This document shows positions 1 to 7,411 of a stretch of 56,199 nt of DNA, piece by piece; position 1 is the stretch's first letter, and every line of letters begins with the position of its first letter. The position numbers were made by a program, and so were the translations under genes. The stretch covers positions 1-56,199 of the forward strand of contig CAJUMC010000018.1 in assembly GCA_910587085.1 (NCBI GenBank). The letters run 5' to 3'. The notes below the pieces were generated by a model. The model saw only the letters and a program-made list of their open reading frames with translations. It made no database searches and was not told the origin of the DNA. Origin of the DNA: an uncultured Lachnospiraceae bacterium. Lineage in GTDB: Bacteria; Bacillota; Clostridia; Lachnospirales; Lachnospiraceae.

Positions 1-507
1 GCTCTTGAACACTAATCGAATAGGTAATATATTTCTCTTTTCTTTGTTCCCTTTTCCATTAAAATAGCAAAAAGAAATAACTTTCTTTTGGAAAATAGCT
101 TCTTTGATAATATTAAATGTATCTTGCTGTGGGGCACGATGCACCCAGTCTGAGAAATCAACTTCAATCCAGTTTGTAGATTTTATCTGGAATAAACCGC
201 TTAACTTTGTAAGCAATGTATTAGGTTTTTTTTCTGTGGTTGCAATTATTCCTTGCAGTGCTGTTAGTATTTGTTCCTGTTCTTGTTCGGAAAGCAAAGA
301 TTTATCCAGTGTATAATTTTTAAGGATAGAAATACCTCCCCTTTTTCCCTGTGTTGCATAAATGGGGATTCCAGCACTGCTTATGGAGTCAATATCTCTG
401 TAAATGGTTCTGATTGATACGTCAAATTCTTGAGCAAGTTCGGAGGCGGTTGCCTTTCCGTTCTGTAAAAGATAGTACACAATTCGAAATAATCTGCTTT
501 CCCGCAT
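1..507 (-). CDS. WYL-type HTH transcriptional regulator, C-terminus cut by the window edge
   Basis: The gene starts at ATG 507, five bases after a strong GGAGGTG site, and is open to base 1, so about 169 codons of a roughly 300-residue family are visible. Residues 5-60 form an HTH_11-type winged helix (SELAQEFDVSIRTIYRDID). Residues from about 135 resemble the start of a WYL domain (KKVISFCYFNGKG), which in this family senses a ligand or nucleic acid. A run of eight A near codon 90 reads through in frame, so I see no frameshift. The stretch is clearly more AT-rich than its neighbours, which suggests transfer or a boundary at the left edge. The target is unknown; WYL regulators often control adjacent genes, here outside the window. 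Confidence 0.8.
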   Translation of the reverse strand, partial: MRESRLFRIVYYLLQNGKATASELAQEFDVSIRTIYRDIDSISSAGIPIYATQGKRGGISILKNYTLDKSLLSEQEQEQILTALQGIIATTEKKPNTLLTKLSGLFQIKSTNWIEVDFSDWVHRAPQQDTFNIIKEAIFQKKVISFCYFNGKGNKEKRNILPIRLVFKS

Positions 508-525
508 TTTCGTCACCTCCCGTAT

Positions 526-531
526 ATTATA
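526..531 (-). promoter_or_regulatory. Putative extended -10 promoter of the WYL regulator
   Basis: The minus strand reads TGTTATAAT, an extended -10 element about 20 bases before the start codon. A TTGACA lies only 11 bases upstream of it, too close to act as a -35, so the call rests on the extended -10. In 508-745 I also see an inverted repeat (TTATGGAAA at 561-569 and TTTCCATAA at 603-611) that could be an operator or a weak terminator; there is no T-tract. No gene is supported in 532-745. Confidence 0.4.
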
Positions 532-745
532 ACACATAAACCTGTCAACAGAATGTCATGTTATGGAAATAAAGAGAGGGATTCCATAGCCTGTTATGCA
601 CATTTCCATAATGCTTGTCTTTTAGTCTTTGGTTTCCTCGGTTCGGAATCGTGCGGCGCGGAGGTCTGTCTTTTGTTTTCGGTTGCTTGCTTCTTTACCG
701 TACATAAGCATCAGGCCATGGCATATCGCAGACCTGTGAAAAGCT

Positions 746-3391
746 TCAGCTCTTTCCGCCGATTCCGACTTCCACCTCGGAATAGTACCGCGCAATTTCA
801 TCCGAGATCTTCTTTGCGGCGTCCCCGAGATCTGCGTCTCCCTGAAGATAAGCGCATGCCCCGCCCGCAAAAATCTCAAAAACGGCCTGATCCCACATAA
901 TCGGATTCTGCGCATCCCGCACAATCCCGATCATCTGCTCTGCCTCCTGCCGGTTAAAATAGCGCGCCCAGATATTTTCCGCCACCCTTGAGGTAATCCG
1001 GGAAAAATCCAGCTGTTCATATTCCCGCAGCACTCTTTTATGGACCGGAAAGCCGGAAAAGCAGGTGTATTCTTTCTGGGAGCGATAGGAAAACGCTGTT
1101 CGAACAAACAGAAACGCCAGCTCTTTCTGTTCAGACTGCGCACACACTCCAAGCAGGCCGTTCGGGAAAAAACGGCTGCCCGCGAGCAGCTGCCCGCCGC
1201 GCATTTCCGCCTCCTGCGGACAGGTACTCAGCTCATATATGCCCGACATATTGATAAACATCAGATCCTGCTCCCCGCTTGCGTAATCCGGACGATCCGC
1301 CGGTACGCCGCTGAAATAGCTGTTCCAGACATACTCGCCGCGTTCGGTATTCTCCGCGGGCGGCATGGCGGCCTGCTGCGATCTGCAGAGGCTTTCCGCC
1401 TGCTTAAGAAAGTCTTCCATCGTTTCCGCGAGGGCGCTCGCGTCCTTTCCTGAAAGCTCCGGCATAAAATTGTACCAGAGAAGCCGGAGCAGAACGGAGT
1501 AGGGAAGGCCGGAGCGCACCGCCGTATTTGAGCCGCTCTTTACGCAGTGTGCGGCCAGAGACGCGAGGTCAGGGAAGCTTCCGGCCTCCCCGCCGGAGGT
1601 GCAGAGCATTGGAAGCATCACACGCGCCGGCAGCATATAGACGGCGTTCCCCCTCGTATAACAGGAAAAAATATTCGGCTCCACCACCTCGCGCAGCTCC
1701 GGAAGCGCTGCATTCAGATCCTCCAGCAGCCCGTTTTCGGCATAGATTTCCGCCGGCAGCCCGTCCAGAACCAGAACATCCGGCCCCTCTTCGGCGGCCA
1801 GACGGCGATTCAGGGCGAGAATGCGGTCGTATATGGTTTCGCCCTCCGCCGAAGACTCCGCTGTCTCAAAGACTACGCGGATTTCCGGATACCGCAGCTG
1901 AAAGACCCCGATCATATCGAGCAGCAGTTCATTATCTGCCAGCGAATAAACGGTCAGGACGCGCTGTTCGCCGGAACCGCCGGGCGAATATTTCATGATA
2001 AGACCGTCCTCGTCGCTGCAGACGGTGTAAAAAGCATCCTCCGCGGCAAAGAATTTTATCAGGTTCCCTTTGTCCGCGGAAAATCGGAATTCCCCGGGCT
2101 CCATCACCTTGTGAAAGCCCGTCCCGTCTTTTTCCGCCGAAAATATCCCTTCAGAACAGCAGGCATAAAGCCTGCCGTCCCAACCGGCCAGCCGGACCGA
2201 CATCCGAAAGTTCCCCGCAAGCACCGGCAGAAACGCAAGCTTTTCCCCGTCATAATGAAGAATGTACGGACTGTCGTCGTCCAGAATAAAGAGATCATTT
2301 CCTTCGGCATACATGGTTTCGTACCAGCCGCATGCAAAACGTTCCAGAATCCTGCCGTCCTCGCCGCTGTAAAGAAAGCACTGTCCGTCCATCTGCGCCA
2401 TGGCGATATTGCCGTTTTCCAGTACGGCAATCTGCCCGGGAACCGCACGGCCGCCGTGTTCCTTTGTTCTGTCCCAGTCAGGAATAACAATTTCCGCCGG
2501 GGAGCTCCCTGACTGCTTCACCAGATGATACAGACTGTCCTCATCCGCATAGCACACATAATAGCAGCCGTCCTCGCCGAGAAACATCTTGATGCTCTCC
2601 TCCCTGGCACTGCCTCTCAGAGCCTCTGTCCAGGAAACGGCCTCCCTGCTCCACCTGGCTTCGATGCCGCTGTCATCCTCCAGCGTATATTTCCACAGCA
2701 GCGGCTCCGGCTCTGTATTGCCTGAAATGTCTCCGGCAGGTTGTGTCTGTGAAGCGGATGCGGATTTTGCATCGGCAGGAAGGGTTGATCCGGGCTCCGG
2801 CTGCACGACAGCGGCAGGCTTTGCATCGGCAGGAAGGGTTGGTTCGGGCTCTGGCTGCGCGGCAGCGGCAGGCCTTGCATCGGCAGGAAGGTTTTGTGCA
2901 GGCTCCGGCTGTATGCTGACTGCGGATTTTGCATCGGCAGCCGGGTTTTCAGCGGCTTCCGGCGGCCTCCGGGAGCTGACGGTAAAACATTCCAGCCTGC
3001 CGTCCCGGTTCAGAAAGATCCCGCAGCAGCGCTCGGCGTTATTCTCGATATGAAGATCGCTGACAATCGCTTTTTCCCGCCAGCCCTCCAGAAGAGGCAG
3101 GGCGGAACCCCCGTCAGGCTGTTTTTCATCCTCATCCTCCGGCGGCTGCTTGATGTCCGGCTGTTCCCCATCCTCTTTCCCAGAAGACATTCCGCTGCCA
3201 CCTGCCCCGTCCTCCTTATCCGCACTGTTCTGCCCGTTATCTCCTCCGGGCCGGCCGGTACTTGATATGTCCTCCTCTTTCGGCCGGCCGGGTTCCCTGC
3301 TTCCCGCGCCGGCCGTGCTTCTGCACCCGGCCAGGAGACAGACAATTAAAAATACATTCAAAGCTTTTACGCAGCGCCTTTTCCTTTGCAT
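746..3391 (-). CDS. Large lipoprotein with extracellular solute-binding domain, paralogous to the BlaR1 C-terminus
   Basis: An 881-residue lipoprotein. The start at 3391 (MQRKRR) places a signal peptide with lipobox LAGC directly at the N-terminus (Cys23); an in-frame extension upstream would run into the promoter. Residues 24-100 are a charged low-complexity tether. Residues 149-220 hold four 18-residue repeats around PADAKxA..QPEP. Residues 230-470 contain repeated short beta-strand units (LENGNIAMAQ, YSGEDGRILE, DGEKLAFLP) that look propeller-like. Residues 477-881 form a family-1 type solute-binding domain starting LTVYSLADN, with GPDVLVLDGLPAE and YMLPAR blocks shared with the upstream BlaR1-like protein. 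No permease or ATPase gene adjoins it, so a transport role is doubtful; a co-receptor or ligand-capture role in the BlaI/BlaR1 circuit is inferred. Confidence 0.8.
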   Translation of the reverse strand: MQRKRRCVKALNVFLIVCLLAGCRSTAGAGSREPGRPKEEDISSTGRPGGDNGQNSADKEDGAGGSGMSSGKEDGEQPDIKQPPEDEDEKQPDGGSALPLLEGWREKAIVSDLHIENNAERCCGIFLNRDGRLECFTVSSRRPPEAAENPAADAKSAVSIQPEPAQNLPADARPAAAAQPEPEPTLPADAKPAAVVQPEPGSTLPADAKSASASQTQPAGDISGNTEPEPLLWKYTLEDDSGIEARWSREAVSWTEALRGSAREESIKMFLGEDGCYYVCYADEDSLYHLVKQSGSSPAEIVIPDWDRTKEHGGRAVPGQIAVLENGNIAMAQMDGQCFLYSGEDGRILERFACGWYETMYAEGNDLFILDDDSPYILHYDGEKLAFLPVLAGNFRMSVRLAGWDGRLYACCSEGIFSAEKDGTGFHKVMEPGEFRFSADKGNLIKFFAAEDAFYTVCSDEDGLIMKYSPGGSGEQRVLTVYSLADNELLLDMIGVFQLRYPEIRVVFETAESSAEGETIYDRILALNRRLAAEEGPDVLVLDGLPAEIYAENGLLEDLNAALPELREVVEPNIFSCYTRGNAVYMLPARVMLPMLCTSGGEAGSFPDLASLAAHCVKSGSNTAVRSGLPYSVLLRLLWYNFMPELSGKDASALAETMEDFLKQAESLCRSQQAAMPPAENTERGEYVWNSYFSGVPADRPDYASGEQDLMFINMSGIYELSTCPQEAEMRGGQLLAGSRFFPNGLLGVCAQSEQKELAFLFVRTAFSYRSQKEYTCFSGFPVHKRVLREYEQLDFSRITSRVAENIWARYFNRQEAEQMIGIVRDAQNPIMWDQAVFEIFAGGACAYLQGDADLGDAAKKISDEIARYYSEVEVGIGGKS
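2732..2947 (-). repeat. 54-bp coding tandem repeat, four copies
   Basis: Residues 149-220 of the lipoprotein are four consecutive 18-residue units with the core LPADAKPAA..QPEP. They form a proline/alanine-rich spacer between an N-terminal segment and the beta-rich region. Copies differ at several positions, so the array is not freshly expanded, but the length in multiples of three would let copy number vary without a frameshift. Confidence 0.8.
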
Positions 3392-3512
3392 AACCGTATA
3401 ACCCCGTTTCTTCTCTGCCGCATCCGGCGGTATCTGCGATATCCGCAGATTAATCCAGCAACCCCTGTGTTCTATTATGTATATATTTCCATTCAGCCCC
3501 ATCCGGTTTCTT

Positions 3513-3569
3513 GGTTTACAGATTGTAAACCCATGCATTCAGTCTACTGCAAGTAAACCGATTTGTCAA
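3513..3569 (-). promoter_or_regulatory. Promoter of the lipoprotein gene with two BlaI-like operators
   Basis: The -35 TTGACA (3564-3569) and -10 TAGACT (3541-3546) are 17 bp apart. A dyad GTTTAC-N5-GTAGAC (3542-3558 on the plus strand: GTCTAC..GTAAAC) fills the spacer. A second, perfect dyad GGTTTACA-N3-TGTAAACC (3513-3531) lies 28 bp downstream, over the expected transcript start. The same GTTTAC-N5-GTAAAC dyad sits at the identical place in the blaI-like promoter (7301-7317). BlaI/MecI repressors bind dyads with TACA/TGTA cores, so these are the likely operators. The leader is about 140 nt. Confidence 0.8.
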
Positions 3570-3705
3570 GGCATTTGTCGGAAGATATGCAAGAACCGTC
3601 AGTTTTCCGAAGGATTAAAGGACGACTTATAAGCTTCCGAACAACTTCCGAAATAATTTCCTCAAAAACCGTAAAATGATCTAGCTCAATCCTATTCATC
3701 ACCAT
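3544..3705 (-). pseudogene. Small open frame resembling the N-terminus of an AAA ATPase; likely remnant
   Basis: A 53-codon frame starts at ATG 3705 behind GGAGGGAATCGGA and ends inside the lipoprotein promoter. Its first residues (MNRIELDHFTVFEE) look like the opening of SMC-like AAA ATPases of the type 'IELKNFTVFDDL', but the Walker A region never follows. I read it as a decayed fragment or a chance frame. It may also be a short leader peptide, since it has a good ribosome site. Confidence 0.25.
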
Positions 3706-3740
3706 TCCGATTCCCTCCGCTCTTTTTAAGTGAACTTCTT

Positions 3741-3785
3741 AAAAAAATATGCCCTCATTGCATTTATTCTAATACAATGGGGCAT
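3741..3785 (-). terminator. Rho-independent terminator after the BlaR1-SBP gene
   Basis: On the minus strand an imperfect hairpin with arms ATGCCCCATTG and CAATGAGGGCAT (3749-3785) is followed by seven T (3741-3747). It lies 94 bp after the BlaR1-like stop codon, so the downstream lipoprotein gene depends largely on its own promoter. Between the stop and the terminator a second inverted repeat, TTTCCGGGAA/TTCCCGGAAA, is present near 3797-3838. Confidence 0.75.
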
Positions 3786-3878
3786 ATTCTTTCAACTTTT
3801 CCGGGAAACACTTTTTTCAATGCCCGCTTCCCGGAAACTTTCGAAAGGTGCATACTAATTTACCAGAAAATACAGCTT

Positions 3879-6587
3879 TTACGGAATGCGCTTCAAAATT
3901 CTCGCACAGCAGTCCCACAAATATTCTTTCCCGTCAAAATAGTCCTGCGATTCTTCCAGCAGTATCTCCAGAATCGCCGTATTTACTATGCGCGGCTGCT
4001 CGACGCTTTTTATGATCTGATACATCCGACTGGCGTGCCAGGTTCTTTCACTCCAAAAAAATATATAGTTTGGACTGGTTTCACGTTCCTTCCTTTTTTG
4101 GTTTTCTTCCTGCTGATTTTCAAACCCCTCAGCAAAAGCGCGTCCGTTGACAGGGAACCCGGAGCCTCCTGTATACTCTGTCTGCATCTCAAAGGAAAAA
4201 GCAGCACGGATAAAACGGCCGGCCAGCTCCGGATTCTTTGATCGGTTGTTTACGGCAAGCAGGCCTTCCGGGAAAAATATCCCATCTATCTCCCTCAGAT
4301 CTGTGCCCCAGAAAGAAGCCATATTCGCTGCGCTGAGGCCGCTGAAATCTTCCATACTCTGCAGCGGCATGAAGGTCAGTTCATTATAACATTCGCTGGT
4401 GACATACTCCTCCGCCTCAAAATACCTGTGCTCGCGGTTTCCTTCGCTTATTTTCTGGCCTTCCATCAGCCATTTTGACCAGAGCAGAAAGTTTCCCAGT
4501 TCATTTTCATCCTTGCTCCCGTCCGGCAGAATAATTTCCGGCATGTAATTATAAAATATCATCTCCAGAAAATCGTCCCGGGAATAACCATTTCCGCATC
4601 TGGAAGCACTGATCATCAGATCGCGCAGGGAATTGACCGCGTTAACGTTCCGTTGATTTACGACCGCAACCGGAACGGAATAGCGAATCGGCAGCATATA
4701 AATCCCTTCCTCCGTCGTGTAGGCGGACAGAATATTCTGCTGCAGCTCGTCCTGAATTCCGGCAAGCGCCGGCGTCAGGTCGGCGAAAAGCCCCTCCGCC
4801 TGGCAAGACTCCGCCGGCAGTCCGTCCAGAATCAGTATATCCGGCCCCGTCCCGGCCGTCAGCCTTGCGGTCAGCGTATCGATCTGTTCAGATACGGAAA
4901 GATTCTCTTCACCGGTTTCATAGCGTATCTCCGTATCCGGGTACATGGCCTGAAAGCCTGCAATCAGCTCGCGCGCCGCTTTGTTGTCCGAAAGGGAATA
5001 AACAGTAAGTGTTCCGTCTTTCTCGTCGATCCCTGCACTGTGCTGTTCCTTTCCGTCGGTTCCTGCACCGTGTTGTTCCTTTCTGTCAGTCCCTTCACCG
5101 TACTGTTCCTTTCCGTCCGCTCCGGAATTTTCCCTGCCTGTGCTCTGTCCTGCTCCCCCGGGATTTTCTCCTTCTGCCTGCCCGGTTTCTGTGCTTTCCC
5201 CGGTCTTCCCGGCCTCTCCGGAGCTTTCCAGGCTGTCAGCATTTTTCCCGGTTCCGGCGTTTTTTCCTGTGCCGGAACCGCTGTTTTCTTCGCTGTCTTC
5301 TCCGGTATTTGCTTCCTGCCGGCCGCCGCTCCCCTCGTTTCCTTTATCCTGTCCGCTGTTTTTTCTATTTTCTTCCTCAATCTGCTGCTCGGTTCCTGCT
5401 GGATCGCTTCCGAACACACAGACCGTCCCTGAAAACAGAAATACGGTAAAAATCAGCCAGAACGCCGTAGGTCTTTTATAACCCATAATATTTTTAATCC
5501 GTCCGGCAACATCCCCCTCCCCGAACGCCAGGCGGGTTCCCGGTACCATACGCCGTCCGGAGGCGAGCTTCAGTAAAGAGGAGGAGTATTCCGCACGGAT
5601 ATCTCCCTGCGTCCTCCTCATTACCGCCTCGTCGCAGGCCATCTCCATGTCCCTGCCGGAAAGGCAGTACGCCAGCCAGACAAGGGGATTAAACCAATGA
5701 AGCGTCAGCACAGCAAACGCCAGCAGCCGGAAAATATGGTCACCTCTGTGAAGGTGCGTCCGCTCGTGCATAACAATATATTCCTGCTCCTTTCCGCAGA
5801 GCGAGGACGGAAGGTAAATCCTCGGCCGGAAAATACCCATTACAAACGGAGAAGCAATATAATCGGAACGGTAAATATTTCCATCCTCCCGAACCGCACC
5901 CACCAGACGGCGGCGCAACTGCAGAAGACTGATACCGCTGTACGCCGACATCACAGCGATACCGGCGAGCCAAACCCCGGCGGCAGCCTTCAGCCAGCCC
6001 CGAACGGAGGTCTGCGTGCCGGAACGGCTGTCCGACGGAATGCGCAGCTCCGGAAACAAGACGTTTTCCTCCCGGTCTATCAGCACATTGTTTCCAAGCG
6101 CCGTCCCCTGCCCGCAAAGCTGCAAAAATTTTCTGCCAATCCCGGCAAGTCCTGTACCGGCCGCTGCTTCTCTGCCGGGCAGATCGCCGTCCCCGTCAAG
6201 CAGAACCGGCTTTGCCAGTATATTTAGATCTGCCGGAAGCGCCTTTCCCTGCGCTGCTTCTGCATCGGAGCGCGAAATTTCCGCACCGGATACAAGCAGT
6301 CCGTTTTCTTCTTTCTCTGCCGGAGCAAGAGACGGCTTCCCCGGCAGATTCTCCCCGGAAACCTCCGGTTCTGCTGCCGGAAGCCGGAACAGCTGCAGCA
6401 CCGAAACAGGAGACGGTATGGAAAACGGACAGAGCAGCCGGAAAAGCACCACACTCCAGAGAAGATAGCAGAAAAGCTTCGGCCCCTTTTTCAGAAAACA
6501 CCGGCATAATAAAACGGCAAGAACGGCAATTCCAGCTGCTGCGCTCATGCCTGCCACCTTCGACAGCAATGAGTAAAGTTCTATCAT
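3879..6587 (-). CDS. BlaR1-type M56 metallopeptidase fused to a solute-binding-protein sensor domain
   Basis: A 902-residue membrane protein. Hydrophobic segments lie near residues 12-30, 38-57, 200-222, 284-306 and 374-392. The cytoplasmic-loop metalloprotease has HERTH at 274-278 and a downstream MEMACDEAV (314-322), which supply the zinc ligands and catalytic Glu of M56. After the last membrane segment comes a Gly/Ser/Glu/Lys-rich tether (about 400-522) with three copies of a ten-residue unit around DGKEQHGAGT. Residues 524-902 are an extracellular solute-binding domain paralogous to the next lipoprotein. Classical BlaR1/MecR1 carries a penicillin-binding domain of about 250 residues here; no SxxK/SxN/KTG context is visible. 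Start chosen at ATG 6587 behind AAGGGGGA. It lies 67 bp after the BlaI-like gene, so the two are co-transcribed. The inferred role is ligand-triggered cleavage of BlaI. Confidence 0.88.
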   Translation of the reverse strand: MIELYSLLSKVAGMSAAAGIAVLAVLLCRCFLKKGPKLFCYLLWSVVLFRLLCPFSIPSPVSVLQLFRLPAAEPEVSGENLPGKPSLAPAEKEENGLLVSGAEISRSDAEAAQGKALPADLNILAKPVLLDGDGDLPGREAAAGTGLAGIGRKFLQLCGQGTALGNNVLIDREENVLFPELRIPSDSRSGTQTSVRGWLKAAAGVWLAGIAVMSAYSGISLLQLRRRLVGAVREDGNIYRSDYIASPFVMGIFRPRIYLPSSLCGKEQEYIVMHERTHLHRGDHIFRLLAFAVLTLHWFNPLVWLAYCLSGRDMEMACDEAVMRRTQGDIRAEYSSSLLKLASGRRMVPGTRLAFGEGDVAGRIKNIMGYKRPTAFWLIFTVFLFSGTVCVFGSDPAGTEQQIEEENRKNSGQDKGNEGSGGRQEANTGEDSEENSGSGTGKNAGTGKNADSLESSGEAGKTGESTETGQAEGENPGGAGQSTGRENSGADGKEQYGEGTDRKEQHGAGTDGKEQHSAGIDEKDGTLTVYSLSDNKAARELIAGFQAMYPDTEIRYETGEENLSVSEQIDTLTARLTAGTGPDILILDGLPAESCQAEGLFADLTPALAGIQDELQQNILSAYTTEEGIYMLPIRYSVPVAVVNQRNVNAVNSLRDLMISASRCGNGYSRDDFLEMIFYNYMPEIILPDGSKDENELGNFLLWSKWLMEGQKISEGNREHRYFEAEEYVTSECYNELTFMPLQSMEDFSGLSAANMASFWGTDLREIDGIFFPEGLLAVNNRSKNPELAGRFIRAAFSFEMQTEYTGGSGFPVNGRAFAEGFENQQEENQKRKERETSPNYIFFWSERTWHASRMYQIIKSVEQPRIVNTAILEILLEESQDYFDGKEYLWDCCARILKRIP

Positions 6588-6654
6588 AAATCCCCCTTAT
6601 CCCTCCGGACGGCAGACTCTGTCCGAGCCTCCGCCGGGCCTGGAACACAAAACC

Positions 6655-7062
6655 TCAGCCCTTCTTTCTGTCTGCAGAGCTTTTTTTGCCCTCGCCGGCC
6701 CCGTCTGTACCGCCATCGCTGATAATCCGGATCAGCTCCTGTACCTCTTTCTCCGAGAGCTTCTTTCTTCGGACGAATGCCAGAAGAAACTGCGGCAGGG
6801 AGCCGTGAAAAGTATCCTCCACAAATTTCTCGCTCTGCATCGCAAAAAATTCCTCTCTGGAGACAAGAGAAGCAACCACTCCGCCGTCGTTCCGGAACAG
6901 TCCTCTTTCACAGAGCCTGCGCAGAATTGTATAAGTTGTAGATTTTTTCCAATTCAGTTCTTTCTCACAAAGCCTTACAAGCTCCCCCGAGGACACCGGC
7001 TCGTTTTTCCAGATAATTTCCGCAAACCGCATTTCGATCTCCCCCAGCTTATATTCCGCCAT
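6655..7062 (-). CDS. BlaI/MecI/CopY-family transcriptional repressor
   Basis: A 135-residue protein with the family winged helix in residues 1-75 (LGEIEMRFAEIIW, SSGELVRLCEKEL, KKSTTYTILRRLCERG) and a C-terminal dimerisation helix region (SEKFVEDTFHGSLPQFLLAF). Length and motif order match BlaI. Such repressors dimerise on palindromic operators and are inactivated when the partner M56 protease is activated. Its own promoter carries a GTTTAC-N5-GTAAAC dyad between -35 and -10, and the lipoprotein promoter carries two similar ones, so autoregulation and control of a small regulon are likely. The last 20 residues are charged and Lys-rich. Start at 7062 follows GGAGGATGGATC. Confidence 0.93.
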   Translation of the reverse strand: MAEYKLGEIEMRFAEIIWKNEPVSSGELVRLCEKELNWKKSTTYTILRRLCERGLFRNDGGVVASLVSREEFFAMQSEKFVEDTFHGSLPQFLLAFVRRKKLSEKEVQELIRIISDGGTDGAGEGKKSSADRKKG

Positions 7063-7299
7063 GATCCATCCTCCATTCTAAATTTTTCCTTCTTTTCTGA
7101 TTTTGACCTGATCTCGATGTTCTGTTTTACCCTCCTGATCTCATTCTCCTGCTCCGTTTTCCTCTACTCCGCTTTTTCCTCCGGTTTCATCCCCCTGCTT
7201 GGGCGCAGGTTTCCTCTGCCCTGTTCCTGAATCGCACTCTTTTCACAATTCAGATACCATACTCTTTTATGCAGGCCCTGAACCGCGCTGTTTTTCTAC

Positions 7300-7328
7300 A
7301 GTTTACAGCAGGTAAACCTCTCTGTCAA
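7300..7328 (-). promoter_or_regulatory. Promoter and operator of the BlaI-BlaR1-SBP operon
   Basis: The minus strand has -35 TTGACA (7323-7328) and -10 TAAACT (7300-7305) with a 17-bp spacer. The perfect dyad GTTTAC-N5-GTAAAC at 7301-7317 covers the spacer and overlaps the -10, the classic placing for repression by occlusion. The architecture is the same as at 3541-3569. The transcript leader to the BlaI start (7063-7293) is about 230 nt; I see only very short frames in it and no recognisable riboswitch. Confidence 0.8.
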
Positions 7329-7337
7329 GAAAAAGAC

Positions 7338-7373
7338 AAAAAAGCCGGCATGTCTTAAATCACATGCCGGCTT
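7338..7373 (-). terminator. Rho-independent terminator after ilvC
   Basis: On the minus strand a 12-bp perfect stem, AAGCCGGCATGT with its complement (7342-7353 and 7362-7373), an 8-nt loop and then six T. It ends the ilvN-ilvC transcript just upstream of the BlaI promoter. Confidence 0.9.
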
Positions 7374-7411
7374 CCATCGCCGTACTTCCGCCCTGCCTGC
7401 AGAGCCCTTGC

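Noticed and set aside
220..240. Apparent frameshift in the WYL regulator at an A-rich run
   Set aside because: Recounting gives eight A, which keeps the frame open through the domain.
746..6587. ABC sugar transporter operon
   Set aside because: Two solute-binding domains are present but no permease or ATPase gene adjoins them.
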